Positions 55,369 through 64,000 of a DNA stretch of 64,000 nucleotides are shown here, piece by piece. The translations under genes were made by a program, and so were the position numbers. The DNA is from Chitinophagaceae bacterium (GTDB lineage Bacteria; Bacteroidota; Bacteroidia; Chitinophagales; Chitinophagaceae): the NCBI GenBank assembly GCA_019638595.1, contig JAHBTJ010000006.1, positions 1-64,000 on the forward strand. The letters are read 5' to 3'. The notes beneath the pieces were generated by a model that was given only the letters and a program-made list of their open reading frames with translations, was not told where the DNA came from and ran no database searches. The first letter of the stretch is position 1. Each line of letters starts with the position of its first letter.

Positions 55369-55468
55369 TCTTTTGTAATGTTTGTGGTTTGTGGTTGCAG
55401 GTTGCAAGTTCCAGGTTGTGCACGCTCATCACTCATAGCCCACAACTGATAGCTATACACCATAAATT
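55369..55468. repeat. Intergenic degenerate repeat tract
   Basis: It holds gtttgtggtttgtggttgca, ggttgcaagttccaggttgt and ataaatttcaaattc words, the same family as in the gaps at 40664-40828 and 21517-21740. No gene seen. Confidence 0.5.
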
Positions 55469-56332
55469 TCAAATTCTCTCAACTTTCAGCATCCTGTCTT
55501 TTCCCTGCATGTCTTTTTTAAGCAGGATCTGCTGGAAGCCTGCGGATAAAAACAGGCCGGTTGCAGCCCTGCCCATTGTTTCATATAATTCAAGATATAA
55601 AGCGCCGTTCCTTTTAAGATGCGATTTTGCAAAATTAGCTATAGTATGATAAAATAAAAGCGGGTTATTGTCATTTACAAACAGTGCGAGGAAAGGTTCA
55701 TGCTCCAGCACGTTGGCATGCATTTCCGCTTTATCCTTGAGCGGTATATAGGGTGGATTACTAACAATAATATCAAATGCGGGCAGATAAGAAGCTTTTT
55801 CGGGTTGCAGGATGTCCGTTTCATGAAAATGGATCAGCACCTCCTGTTGCTCGGCGTTTTTACGGGCAACTTCCAGCGCTCCGCTGCTCACGTCCAAAGC
55901 GTGAATTTCGGCGGCAGGCAAATTTTTTTTTAAGCTTACCGCTATACAGCCGCTACCGGTGCCTATATCAAGTATGCGAGTAGGCGCTAAGCCCGGCTTA
56001 TTCTTTTCGTCCTGTATTATCCAGTTTACCAGCTCTTCCGTTTCAGGGCGCGGGATCAGCACATGTTTATTTACAAAAAAAGGAATATTGTAAAACCATG
56101 CCTGCTGTAATACATATTGCACGGGGGTATGCCTGCAAAGCAGGCTGGTATATTCATGTAACTGCTGCTGTTGCAGCGCTGTAAGGGTAGTTTGATTGTG
56201 CAGCAGCCTGTCCATCCTGTTAAGACCGGTAATATGCTCCATTACCATGTTGGCTATATTTGCCGCTTCGCGGGTGTCATAAATATTTTCGAGCGTATTA
56301 CAAGCAAAACGGTAAGCCTCCTGTAAAATCAT
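55469..56332 (-). CDS. prmC: Release factor N5-glutamine methyltransferase
   Basis: 287 residues from ATG 56332. N-terminal helical domain (about 1-85), then a Rossmann methyltransferase with AdoMet loop ILDIGTGSGCIAVSLKKNL (about 120-138) and the glutamine-binding NPPY (192-195) in IIVSNPPYIPL. It methylates the GGQ glutamine of RF1/RF2. A TATCTTTG box lies only four bases upstream of the ATG, so if used the mRNA would be nearly leaderless. Confidence 0.95.
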   Translation of the reverse strand: MILQEAYRFACNTLENIYDTREAANIANMVMEHITGLNRMDRLLHNQTTLTALQQQQLHEYTSLLCRHTPVQYVLQQAWFYNIPFFVNKHVLIPRPETEELVNWIIQDEKNKPGLAPTRILDIGTGSGCIAVSLKKNLPAAEIHALDVSSGALEVARKNAEQQEVLIHFHETDILQPEKASYLPAFDIIVSNPPYIPLKDKAEMHANVLEHEPFLALFVNDNNPLLFYHTIANFAKSHLKRNGALYLELYETMGRAATGLFLSAGFQQILLKKDMQGKDRMLKVERI

Positions 56333-56358
56333 AGGCAAAGATAAGAAGAAGCGGATGG

Positions 56359-56730
56359 TTAATATTGCCCCGTACTTAACAACACCAGGGTACAGGCCTG
56401 CATGGTTTCGATACCGTTTTGCGTTGCAAGCTTTTCAAGTTCCTTATTTTCGGCGCCGGGGTTGAAGATAATACGCTTCGGGTGCAGGGAAAGAATATAA
56501 TCGTAGTATTCTTCCTGGTTGCGAGGGTTCAGGTATATGGTCACGGTATCAATATCGTTGATCGCTTTTTTTTCCGTATCAACATCCACATCCTTTACAC
56601 GTACTTTTTTCCTGCCTATGGCTTCTACGGGATGTCCCTTTGCCCTGAGCTGGTTTAATGCCAGGTGGCTATAGCGCGTGGGATCATCTGACGCACCCAG
56701 TATAAGCGTTTTCTTTTTAGACGTTTCCAT
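56359..56730 (-). CDS. CoA-binding domain protein (YccU-like)
   Basis: 123 residues, a single Rossmann-like CoA-binding domain: KKTLILGASDDPTRYSHLAL, KGHPVEAIGRKKVRV, DIDTVTIYLNPRNQEEYYDY, IIFNPGAENKELEKLATQNG and ETMQACTLVLL. Single-domain proteins of this family bind CoA or a nucleotide; no enzymatic role is established. It lies 26 bases upstream of prmC on the same strand. Confidence 0.9.
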   Translation of the reverse strand: METSKKKTLILGASDDPTRYSHLALNQLRAKGHPVEAIGRKKVRVKDVDVDTEKKAINDIDTVTIYLNPRNQEEYYDYILSLHPKRIIFNPGAENKELEKLATQNGIETMQACTLVLLSTGQY

Positions 56731-56874
56731 GTTGGTATTTGTTATAAAATTATGCCAGGATGTTCAAACAGGTCAGGATTACCGTTTTACCTGTTTTACA
56801 GAACGTCTTTTGCAATTACCAATTATTTCCGGAAATTTAATACAATATAACCCTTAACACATTTATCATACAGC

Positions 56875-57810
56875 ATGGAACGCAGATCTTTTATCAAAAG
56901 CGGGCTTTTTTCAGGAGCCGCGCTGGCTACGGGCGTAAGCGCCTTAGCCACCGGTACCTCTCGTTTGCCGGCAAATCAAAAAGCAGGTAAGGAAAAACCC
57001 TTTACATTAAAGTTCTCGCCCGATTTTGGCATTTTTAGTGAATTGGGTGGAAAAGACCCGGTAGACCAGGTAAAATGGGGGTACGACCAGGGCTTCCGGG
57101 CCTGGGAAAATACCATGCTGAAAAGAAGGACTAAAGAGGAGCAGGAACGCATTAGTAAAATTATACAACAGTTGGGAATGGAGTTCGGGCAGTTTGTAGG
57201 AACAATGTCGTTTAGCGAAGTAACGTTTGCGGGAAATAACCAGGCGTTGCGAGAAAATGTATTACAAGAAGTAAGGGAATCGGTTGAAGTAGCCAGGCGA
57301 ATGAACACAAAGCTTATTCACAACGTGCTTGGGCTGGCGGATAGAGGGCTTTCTTACGATTTTCAAATGTTAAATGCTGCTGAGTTACTGAAACGCATAG
57401 CTGATATATATGAGCCGCATGGTATAACCATGCTGATGGAAACCATGAATCATAAGATCAATCACCCGGGAATGTTCCTGCATACCATACCCCAGGCATA
57501 TGCGCTCGCAAAAATGGTAAACAGGCCTTCCGTAAAAATTTTGTACGATTTTTATCATGTGCAGATTGAAGAAGGAAACCTGTTGCCTGCATTTGATGCC
57601 GCTTACGACGAGATAGCGTATGTGCAGGTAGGTGATACGCCCGGCAGGAAAGAACCGACTACCGGAGAGATCAATTACCCACTGGTATTGCGGCATATTC
57701 ACGATAAAGGATACAGGGGATTCATAGGACTGGAGCATGGTATAAAAAATCCGGGAAGCGCAGGCGAACTGGCTGCATTAAACGCGTACAGGAGCATTGA
57801 TATACAATAG
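56875..57810 (+). CDS. Tat-exported TIM-barrel protein, hydroxypyruvate-isomerase-like
   Basis: 311 residues. The N terminus (MERRSFIKSGLFSGAALATG) is a twin-arginine signal with RRSFIK. The xylose-isomerase-like TIM barrel follows: TLKFSPDFGIFSELGGKDPV, LMETMNHKINHPGMFL (metal Glu), VKILYDFYHVQIEEGNL (metal Asp/His), YVQVGDTPGRKEPTTGEINY and FIGLEHG (metal Glu). This is the metal set of hydroxypyruvate isomerase/sugar epimerases. The substrate is a periplasmic sugar or keto acid, not identified. Confidence 0.88.
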   Translation: MERRSFIKSGLFSGAALATGVSALATGTSRLPANQKAGKEKPFTLKFSPDFGIFSELGGKDPVDQVKWGYDQGFRAWENTMLKRRTKEEQERISKIIQQLGMEFGQFVGTMSFSEVTFAGNNQALRENVLQEVRESVEVARRMNTKLIHNVLGLADRGLSYDFQMLNAAELLKRIADIYEPHGITMLMETMNHKINHPGMFLHTIPQAYALAKMVNRPSVKILYDFYHVQIEEGNLLPAFDAAYDEIAYVQVGDTPGRKEPTTGEINYPLVLRHIHDKGYRGFIGLEHGIKNPGSAGELAALNAYRSIDIQ

Positions 57811-57822
57811 TACCGCCCTTTG

Positions 57823-58602
57823 CTATCTTTCAACAGCAGCATCGCACAACTGCTGAAGGGATAAGGCATTTTCAAATGCGTTCCCGATAGTATTATTAAA
57901 GTAGGCATATACTTTTTTCCCCTGCATTTTCCAGTCTGCAATTTGCCGGGCGGTGTGTTCCAACATTTGCAGCGAGTAGTCGCCTTTATAATCTCCCTTT
58001 TCTCCATGGAAGCGCAGGTAAACAAAGGATGCGTTTTCGTTTGGACAGGCTGTGGCTGATGCAGGCATGTCGTGCAATACAACAGCGGCATGATAATGAT
58101 CAAGCATCTGGTAAATGCTGCTGATATACCAGCTTTTATCCCTGAACTCTACGGCTATCCTCCAATGCCGGTCGCTATCCGGGCGGCTAATCTTTTCTAA
58201 TATTTTTTCCACCTGGTTATAATGGGTTAGCTTAATGCTTGCCGGAAACTGCATTAACAAACAGCCTTTCTTACTGCCAGCTTCATTGACTGCCTGCATA
58301 AAAAAATCAATGTCAGCCGGTTTCCAGGATGCCGCATGTGTAATGCCCCGCCATAGCTTTACGGTAAATTCAAAATTGTGTGGTACTTCACCGCACCATT
58401 TTTTAAAAGTGGCAGCCCGGGGTATTTTATAAAAAGGACGATTCAATTCAACGGTATTAAAAAGAGAGGAAAAGTAAGTAAGCCTGCTTGCGGTCTTACA
58501 TTCCTCCGGAAAGCTTTTTTTGGGTACGGGTAAAACAATGTTGCTGGTTCCTATCCTGATTTGTGGGTTATTGTAAACTGTGCTGTTGTTGTGTAGATCC
58601 AT
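57823..58602 (-). CDS. DUF72-domain protein
   Basis: 259 residues from ATG 58602; a TTG ten codons upstream is possible. Patterns typical of DUF72 (YecE-like): IRIGTSNIVLP, TYFSSLFNTVELNRPFYKIP, WCGEVPHNFEFTVKLWRGIT, GCLLMQFPASIKLTHYNQVE, WRIAVEFRDKSWYISSIYQM and FVYLRFHGEKGDYKGDYS. TIM-barrel-like cytoplasmic protein of unknown function. It converges with the TIM-barrel gene upstream, 12 bases apart. Confidence 0.9.
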   Translation of the reverse strand: MDLHNNSTVYNNPQIRIGTSNIVLPVPKKSFPEECKTASRLTYFSSLFNTVELNRPFYKIPRAATFKKWCGEVPHNFEFTVKLWRGITHAASWKPADIDFFMQAVNEAGSKKGCLLMQFPASIKLTHYNQVEKILEKISRPDSDRHWRIAVEFRDKSWYISSIYQMLDHYHAAVVLHDMPASATACPNENASFVYLRFHGEKGDYKGDYSLQMLEHTARQIADWKMQGKKVYAYFNNTIGNAFENALSLQQLCDAAVER

Positions 58603-58657
58603 TGCCGGAGGTTTTACACAATGAACATGCAAATATGATACCCCTGTTTCTTATAAA

Positions 58658-59368
58658 TTACGCGGTTTTGTGCATCAGCCGGAATGAAATATATCTCCTG
58701 ATCCCAAAGCCCATATATTCGTATAGCCTGATAGCGCGGTCGTTGCTTTTTGCCACATGTAAAAAAGGAACAATGCCTGCCGATTGATTGAGAAAGATCA
58801 GCTTTTGCATTAGTTGCTGCGCATATTGCCTGCCGGTAAAATCAGGATGTGTGCAGATAGCACTCAATTCTGTGAAACCAGTCATACGCATGCGTTCTCC
58901 TGCCATAGCTACCAGTTTATTGTTTTGTTTGATGCCGAAATAATTTCCCATACGCGGAGTGTCGGGCAGGTAATAACCAGGTTGTATAGCATGTATGAGG
59001 TCATACATTTCCGTTTTGTCTGCCTCTGTTAATGGCTGTACGATACCGGTATCATGACGGGGAGGCGCCGCCTGCCGGTAAACCATCTGTGCGCAAACCA
59101 ATTCACTTTTCAGCTCCCAGCCCGCAATGAGCGGAGGCATATCTCCAATAATAAAAAACTGTTCTCCTTTCGTTAACAATGCATCCAGCATTTTTGCCGG
59201 GGCGCTATCGGGAAATTTTAACCCCGTAAAAGCAACCACACCGGGAATATACCGCTTCGCTGTATCGTTTCCCAGGGAGAGCGCATGATGAACAGAAGTA
59301 AGCGCATGCCAGGCGGGGTTGTCGAGCGGGTGCACCTGATCTTTTGCGGGATATATTATTTTGCGCAT
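58658..59368 (-). CDS. GNAT-family N-acetyltransferase (FR47-like)
   Basis: 236 residues, start ATG 59368. The acetyltransferase core is in the C-terminal half: IQPGYYLPDTPRMGNYFGIK, VAMAGERMRMTGFTELSAIC, THPDFTGRQYAQQLMQKLIF and FLHVAKSNDRAIRLYEYMGF. The N-terminal half (ALTSVHHALSLGNDTAKRYI, GLKFPDSAPAKMLDALLTKG) is a degenerate GNAT-like domain. Substrate unknown. Confidence 0.88.
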   Translation of the reverse strand: MRKIIYPAKDQVHPLDNPAWHALTSVHHALSLGNDTAKRYIPGVVAFTGLKFPDSAPAKMLDALLTKGEQFFIIGDMPPLIAGWELKSELVCAQMVYRQAAPPRHDTGIVQPLTEADKTEMYDLIHAIQPGYYLPDTPRMGNYFGIKQNNKLVAMAGERMRMTGFTELSAICTHPDFTGRQYAQQLMQKLIFLNQSAGIVPFLHVAKSNDRAIRLYEYMGFGIRRYISFRLMHKTA

Positions 59369-59475
59369 ACGGCAAATTACAGTGTTTTGAAATTTATTAG
59401 GTCATCCCATCAACTTTTGTAACTTAGCCAATCAGCCTTTACCGTAGTGTTGGCAGTATAAAACATGCACAGCAA

Positions 59476-60360
59476 ATGAAGAGTATTACCCGGCGTACAT
59501 TTTTAAAACAAGCTTCTGTTACGGGTTTAAGTGTTGCCTCCGCGGGAGCTTTTACCAGCTTTGAAAAAGCGGATCCTGCAATGAAGTTTGGATTGGTTAC
59601 TTATCAGTGGGGGCGCGATTGGGACCTGCCCACCTTGATTGCCAATTGTCAAAAAACCGGGCTTTTGGGAGTGGAGCTGCGTACCCAGCATGCCCATAAA
59701 GTTGAAATTGATCTTTCGCCCGCTCAACGGGCAGAAGTAAAAAAGAGGTTTGCCGACAGTCCTGTTACCTGTATAGGATATGGTTCTAATTTTGAGTATC
59801 ATAGTCCGGACCAGGCGGTTGTGAAAAAGAATATAGAGGATACAAAATTATATATTCAATTATGTAAGGATATAGGCGCTACCGGCATAAAGGTAAAGCC
59901 CAATGATCTTCCCGCCGGCGTACCAAAAGAAAAAACCATCGCGCAGATCGCCGCTTCTTTTAATGAGATTGGAAAATTCGCTGCTGGTCTCGGGCAGCTT
60001 ATCAGGGTGGAAGTACATGGCAGGTATACCCAGGAACTGCCTAACATGAAAGCGATATTTGACCAGGTAACCGGGCCTAATGTAAAAATATGCTGGAACT
60101 GTAATCCCGAAGACCTGTTGCCTCCGGGATTGGAGAAGAATTTTGATTCGGTAAAAAAGTGGTTTGGCGATACCGTGCATGTACGTGAAATGGACTCGGC
60201 TGATTATCCTTACCAGCAGCTCATGGATCTTTTTACCGGTATGAAATACAGGGGATGGATTTTACTGGAAGCCCGGACCGAGCCGGCAGACAGGGTAGCC
60301 GCTATGAAGGAACAATTAACAATATTTAACCGGATGATCCATCATGCGAAAAGAAAATAA
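59476..60360 (+). CDS. Tat-exported sugar phosphate isomerase/epimerase-like TIM barrel
   Basis: 294 residues. Twin-arginine signal (ITRRTFLKQASVTGLSVASA). Barrel strands: MKFGLVTYQWGRDWDLPTLI, GLLGVELRTQHAHKVEIDL, IGYGSNFEYHSPDQAVVKKN, GATGIKVKPNDLPAGV, IRVEVHGRYTQELPNMKAIF (metal Glu), KICWNCNPEDLL, VHVREMDSADYPYQQLM and GWILLEARTEP (metal Glu). Likely acts on a periplasmic sugar or keto-sugar. It is the first of three exported proteins on this strand that appear to form a sugar-oxidation set. Confidence 0.88.
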   Translation: MKSITRRTFLKQASVTGLSVASAGAFTSFEKADPAMKFGLVTYQWGRDWDLPTLIANCQKTGLLGVELRTQHAHKVEIDLSPAQRAEVKKRFADSPVTCIGYGSNFEYHSPDQAVVKKNIEDTKLYIQLCKDIGATGIKVKPNDLPAGVPKEKTIAQIAASFNEIGKFAAGLGQLIRVEVHGRYTQELPNMKAIFDQVTGPNVKICWNCNPEDLLPPGLEKNFDSVKKWFGDTVHVREMDSADYPYQQLMDLFTGMKYRGWILLEARTEPADRVAAMKEQLTIFNRMIHHAKRK

Positions 60361-60468
60361 CATTTATTTGTGCAGCTAAGGGGCAGGTAGGCTGATGAGT
60401 ATATTCAGCCTTATATCTCACTATACCTTATTACAACGATTTGCTCATTAAAAAACATACATACAATT

Positions 60469-61863
60469 ATGGAAGATTTAAATAGCCCGGGAAGCTCAAG
60501 AAGGAATTTTATTAAGAAAACAGCTATGGCCGGCGCCGGATTAACAATAGGGAGCATGGGGTTTACTGCAAAATCTTACGCTTCTATCCTGGGCGCCAAT
60601 GATCGCATAACGATGGCCATTATTGGTATACACGGCCAGGGACAAACTCACATAACAAGCTGGTGCGGACTGAAAACCAGCAAGAATGTAAGGCTTAAAA
60701 CGCTGTGCGATGCGGACGAGCAATGGTTTGCTTCCCGTGCAAAAAAAGTTACGGAGTTATCCGGCGAAAAGCCTGTTACCGAATGGGACATGCGTAAGGT
60801 ATTTGACGATAAGGAAATTGACGCCGTATCGTTCGCTACCCCCAATCACTGGCATGCGCTGGGCACTATCTGGGCCTGCCAGGCAGGCAAACATGTGTAC
60901 GTGGAAAAGCCCGCTTCGCATGATGTGTGGGAAGGGCGTAAAATGATAGAAGCGGCGCGTAAGTATGGCCGCCGCGTACAGGTAGGTTTCCAGAATCGTT
61001 CTTTCGCCAATGTAATAGAAGCTATAAAATTTTTGCATGAAGGAGGCATAGGCGATGTGTATATGGCAAGGGGACTTTGTATTAAGCCCCGCGATCCTTT
61101 TGGAATTGCCAAAGACAGCACGCCGCCGGCAACGCTTCACTACGATCGCTGGCTGGGGCCTGCAACATACCGCCCATATAATGAAAAGAAAGGTCATTAT
61201 AACTGGCATTGGTTCTGGGATACCGGTAACGGTGATACAGGCAACCAGGGACCGCACCAGTTTGATATAGCACGCTGGGGACTAAATAAAAACGAACATC
61301 CTGTTTCTGTATATTCAACAGGTGGTGTATATGGATTCAATCCCAAAGAATGCGCCCAGGAAACTCCTACACTGCAATCTTCCTTATTTAAATACCAGGA
61401 TGGCAAAATGCTGGAATTTGAAACGAGGGGCGGATATTCCAATTCTGAATCGAGCCTTGACACGCGGATCGGCAATATTTTTTTTGGTACCGAAGGTTAC
61501 CTGGAGCTGGATGGGCAAACCTGGAAAGCATTCCGTAAAAGGGAAAAAGATCCTTTTGCAGGATCGAAAGCCGCCGCTCCCAAACCGGTAGATCCACGCA
61601 CACCACCCGGTGGAACAGAGCATTATGCCAACTTTATAGACGCGGTACGCGGGGAAAAGGATGATTTGTTGAATTGTGATATTAATACCGGCTTCTATTC
61701 CTCTACCTTACCATTGCTTGCCAATATTTCGTACAGGCTTAACCGTGAGCTGAAGTTTATGGGTGGCGACAGGGACAGGGAAAAATTTGTGAACGATGCG
61801 GAAGCCGACGCGATGCTTACCCGTGAGTATCGTCCTCCGTACATTGTTCCCGACCAGGTATAG
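60469..61863 (+). CDS. Tat-exported Gfo/Idh/MocA-family oxidoreductase
   Basis: 464 residues. Tat signal (SSRRNFIKKTAMAGAGLTIG), exported with bound NAD(P). Rossmann start RITMAIIGIHGQGQTHITSW, LKTLCDADEQWFASRAKKV, the conserved EKP in GKHVYVEKPASHDVWEGRK, and the substrate-domain segments VQVGFQNRSFANVIEAIKFL, GHYNWHWFWDTGNGDTGNQG and PHQFDIARWGLN. Members oxidise or reduce sugar hydroxyls, or act as glycosidases through keto intermediates. Its partners (isomerase, haem lipoprotein) suggest periplasmic sugar oxidation. Confidence 0.92.
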   Translation: MEDLNSPGSSRRNFIKKTAMAGAGLTIGSMGFTAKSYASILGANDRITMAIIGIHGQGQTHITSWCGLKTSKNVRLKTLCDADEQWFASRAKKVTELSGEKPVTEWDMRKVFDDKEIDAVSFATPNHWHALGTIWACQAGKHVYVEKPASHDVWEGRKMIEAARKYGRRVQVGFQNRSFANVIEAIKFLHEGGIGDVYMARGLCIKPRDPFGIAKDSTPPATLHYDRWLGPATYRPYNEKKGHYNWHWFWDTGNGDTGNQGPHQFDIARWGLNKNEHPVSVYSTGGVYGFNPKECAQETPTLQSSLFKYQDGKMLEFETRGGYSNSESSLDTRIGNIFFGTEGYLELDGQTWKAFRKREKDPFAGSKAAAPKPVDPRTPPGGTEHYANFIDAVRGEKDDLLNCDINTGFYSSTLPLLANISYRLNRELKFMGGDRDREKFVNDAEADAMLTREYRPPYIVPDQV

Positions 61864-62015
61864 CCGGTTTTGCATTTCAATGATAAATGATAATGATCCC
61901 CGGGAGAATATGTTGCATTGCAGATCAGGTGCAGCATATTCTCTTTTTTTAGAACGATTGTTGTTCCGGTATTGCAAATTGCTTTTGTTTCAACCCGCAA
62001 AGGAGCTGAGTTTAC

Positions 62016-64000
62016 ATGAATAAGAAAATATTCCTGATTTTTTGTATTGCTTATGCAGCAACAGGCTTGATTTCCTGTAACAATAAGAAACAACCGGCAG
62101 GTAATTACAGCAGGGAGGAGATAGTAGCGCAGGCTCCCGTATTATCGCCCGAAGCGTCGTTACAGCAAATGAAAACAGAAGACGGCTTTGAGGTAAAGCT
62201 TGTTTGTGCCGAACCATTGATCAGCTCGCCGGTAGCGATGCTCTTTGATGAAAAAGCGCGGATATGGGCGGTGGAAATGATCGGGTACATGCCCGACACT
62301 ACAGGTGCCGGCGAAGAAACAGCGAATGGAAAAATCGTGATACTGGAGGATAAAGACGGAGACGGTGTATATGATACACGCAAAATATTTATGGATTCGC
62401 TGGTGCTGCCGCGCGCTATTTGTTTTGTTGAGGGAGGATTGCTTGTTGCGGAGCCTCCACGGCTTTGGTATGTGCAGGTTGACAATGATAAGGCGGGGAA
62501 AAAAATAATGATTGATTCCGCCTATGCCGAAGGAGGAAATGTGGAGCATCAGCCCAATGGGCTATTCAGGGCGATGGACAACTGGATATACAGCGCTAAA
62601 TCTGCTAAGCGTTACCGAAAGGCGGGAGACAATTGGTTGATCGAAAAAACTCATTTCAGGGGGCAATGGGGAATATCGCAGGATGATTTCGGAAGGCTCT
62701 TTTACAATAATAACTCACAAAACCTGATAGGCGATTATTTTTTACCGGGATTGGGGCGCAACAACATAAATCAAAAAAAAGTAGCGGGCTATGATGTTGA
62801 TATTGTAAAAGATAACCGTGTGTATCCTGTACGTCCTACACCGGGAGTGAACAGGGGATATATGAAAGATGTGCTGGATGACAGTTCGCGCCTGTTGAAT
62901 TTTACAGCAGCCTGTGGTCCCGTTATATACCGGGGTGGCCTGTTTGGCGAAGCGTATTACCAGAACGCTTTTGTAGCCGAACCATCGGCGAATCTCATAA
63001 AAAGAAACATCCTTGTGCAAAACGGTTTTGTTATATCAGGAAGCCAGGCGTACAGGGGAAAAGAATTTTTAGCAAGTTATGACGAACGGTTTCGCCCTGT
63101 GAGCTTATACAACGGGCCCGACGGTGCATTATACATTGCAGACATGTACAGGGGCATCATTCAGCATAAAACCTATCTGACCCCTTATCTCAAAAATGAG
63201 ATCAATAAAAGATCACTCACGCTGCCTCTCAATTGCGGCAGGATCTACAAGGTTGTACCTGTTGGAAAGCATGCTGAAAACGTAAGGCTTCCGGGTGATC
63301 CCCAATCTCTTGTAGCATTGCTGCAATCGCCTGATGGCTGGGTAAGAGATAAAGCCCAGCAAATGCTGGTAGACGGGAAGTTTGGCGACGCTGTTCCTTT
63401 GTTGAAAGAAAATGTTCAATTTTCTTCGTCGCGCAATGTGATACTCCATTCATTGTGGACGCTCGAAGGATTGAACGCGTTGAACAGTAATGATATATTG
63501 CTTTTACTCAGGCATAAGGACGCGGCAATACGGGCGCACGGGGTGGCAGTGCTCGCGTCTCTTATCAGCAAAAATAATTACAGGGAATATGTACCGCTGC
63601 TGCAACAAATGATGCAGCAACATGACAGCCTGGTTGCGCCTTATATCGGCTTTGTCGTAAACAAAATAGCACCCGCAGATAAAAAAGCCGCTCATGATCT
63701 GTTATTGGCGTTGGCGGGAACATTTCCGGATAATGAATGGGTGGCGGATGCTATTATCAGTAACCTCGAAAACCAGGAAGGAACATTTTACCGGCAGGTA
63801 GCAACCCGTATTCCTGATACAAGTTTTGCCATCCACAGGCGTTTCAGGAAGGTGATCAATGATATTAAAAACAACCAGATCGCGGCCAACAGTAAGCAGT
63901 TGAAAGCGCAATTTCCCGGGGGGGTGCAATTGTTCCAAACCATTTGCCAAACATGCCATGGCGCTGATGGAAACGGCATCACTTCACTGGCGCCGCCGCT
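62016..64000 (+). CDS. Haem-binding lipoprotein (PVC-type CxxCH dehydrogenase-like), 3' truncated by the window
   Basis: 661 codons visible, no stop before the window edge. Lipobox LISC (Cys21). A sorbosone-dehydrogenase-like propeller follows (EDGFEVKLVCAEPLISSPVA, MLFDEKARIWAVEMIGYMPD, GKIVILEDKDGDGVYDTRKI, PRAICFVEGGLLVAEPPRLW, YNGPDGALYIADMYRGIIQH). Helical HEAT-like repeats come next (about 430-610), then at the edge a c-type haem motif C644-Q-T-C-H648 (FQTICQTCHGADGNG). A cytochrome c domain must continue past 64000. It probably oxidises a sugar and passes electrons to the respiratory chain. It follows the Gfo/Idh/MocA gene by 152 bases. Confidence 0.92.
   Translation, partial: MNKKIFLIFCIAYAATGLISCNNKKQPAGNYSREEIVAQAPVLSPEASLQQMKTEDGFEVKLVCAEPLISSPVAMLFDEKARIWAVEMIGYMPDTTGAGEETANGKIVILEDKDGDGVYDTRKIFMDSLVLPRAICFVEGGLLVAEPPRLWYVQVDNDKAGKKIMIDSAYAEGGNVEHQPNGLFRAMDNWIYSAKSAKRYRKAGDNWLIEKTHFRGQWGISQDDFGRLFYNNNSQNLIGDYFLPGLGRNNINQKKVAGYDVDIVKDNRVYPVRPTPGVNRGYMKDVLDDSSRLLNFTAACGPVIYRGGLFGEAYYQNAFVAEPSANLIKRNILVQNGFVISGSQAYRGKEFLASYDERFRPVSLYNGPDGALYIADMYRGIIQHKTYLTPYLKNEINKRSLTLPLNCGRIYKVVPVGKHAENVRLPGDPQSLVALLQSPDGWVRDKAQQMLVDGKFGDAVPLLKENVQFSSSRNVILHSLWTLEGLNALNSNDILLLLRHKDAAIRAHGVAVLASLISKNNYREYVPLLQQMMQQHDSLVAPYIGFVVNKIAPADKKAAHDLLLALAGTFPDNEWVADAIISNLENQEGTFYRQVATRIPDTSFAIHRRFRKVINDIKNNQIAANSKQLKAQFPGGVQLFQTICQTCHGADGNGITSLAPP

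Overview
The window reads as chromosomal DNA of a Bacteroidota bacterium, most likely from the Chitinophagaceae or a close relative. Supporting signs are a type IX secretion pair (a gliding-motility C-terminal domain protein with PorP/SprF), a TonB-dependent receptor paired with a DUF4249 lipoprotein, a propeller-type histidine kinase, DUF4199 and DUF4870 membrane proteins, TAnnTTTG-like -7 promoter boxes, and starts without clear Shine-Dalgarno sites. Functions are judged from the translated sequence and from knowledge of families; no database search was run.

Layout. 1-3847 is the 3' part of an rRNA operon: end of 16S, tRNA-Ile(GAT), tRNA-Ala(TGC), 23S, 5S and a terminator. 3856-7989 is a 4.1-kb segment bounded by two copies of the 5S 3' half plus terminator; the second copy (7990-8102) is a truncated remnant. 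Inside it are a decayed retropepsin-like gene, a TPR/HTH membrane regulator and small membrane proteins. 8168-9852 holds two envelope proteins. 9859-17147 is a sensing and uptake block: LytTR regulator and propeller kinase, divergent from a TonB-dependent receptor and DUF4249 lipoprotein. 17154-22330 ends with the alpha ribosomal operon infA-rpmJ-rpsM-rpsK-rpsD-rpoA-rplQ. rpmJ is only 38 codons long and easily missed.

22331-35303 carries a coiled-coil protein behind two tandem palindromes, the type IX secretion pair, recG (with no ATG/GTG/TTG start for its conserved N terminus), a multi-PAS histidine kinase and a PQQ dehydrogenase. 35604-42750 starts with a dihydroorotase-like protein that has lost key catalytic residues, then a DUF4199 protein, two glycosyltransferases and the four genes for GDP-D-glycero-D-manno-heptose (hddA, gmhA, hddC, gmhB), a surface-glycan precursor. 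43179-48580 is an AraC regulator divergent from a phosphate-ester scavenging cluster: a glycerophosphodiesterase-esterase fusion, a nucleotide-pyrophosphatase-like phosphatase and a purple-acid-phosphatase-like enzyme.

48836-50539 is a solitary TIR-domain protein with an uncharacterised N-terminal region, the best candidate here for an undescribed defence or NAD-consuming effector. 50598-59368 holds assorted metabolic and housekeeping genes (GH5 glycosidase, SMP-30 lactonase-like lipoprotein, S41 protease, acetyltransferases, prmC, CoA-binding protein, TIM-barrel enzyme, DUF72). 59476-64000 is an apparent sugar-oxidation set: Tat-exported TIM-barrel isomerase, Gfo/Idh/MocA oxidoreductase and a large haem lipoprotein cut by the window edge.

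The main structural surprises are the duplicated 5S tail flanking 4.1 kb, helically phased repeats in two divergent promoter regions, inverted repeats in every larger gap of the ribosomal operon, and the TIR protein.
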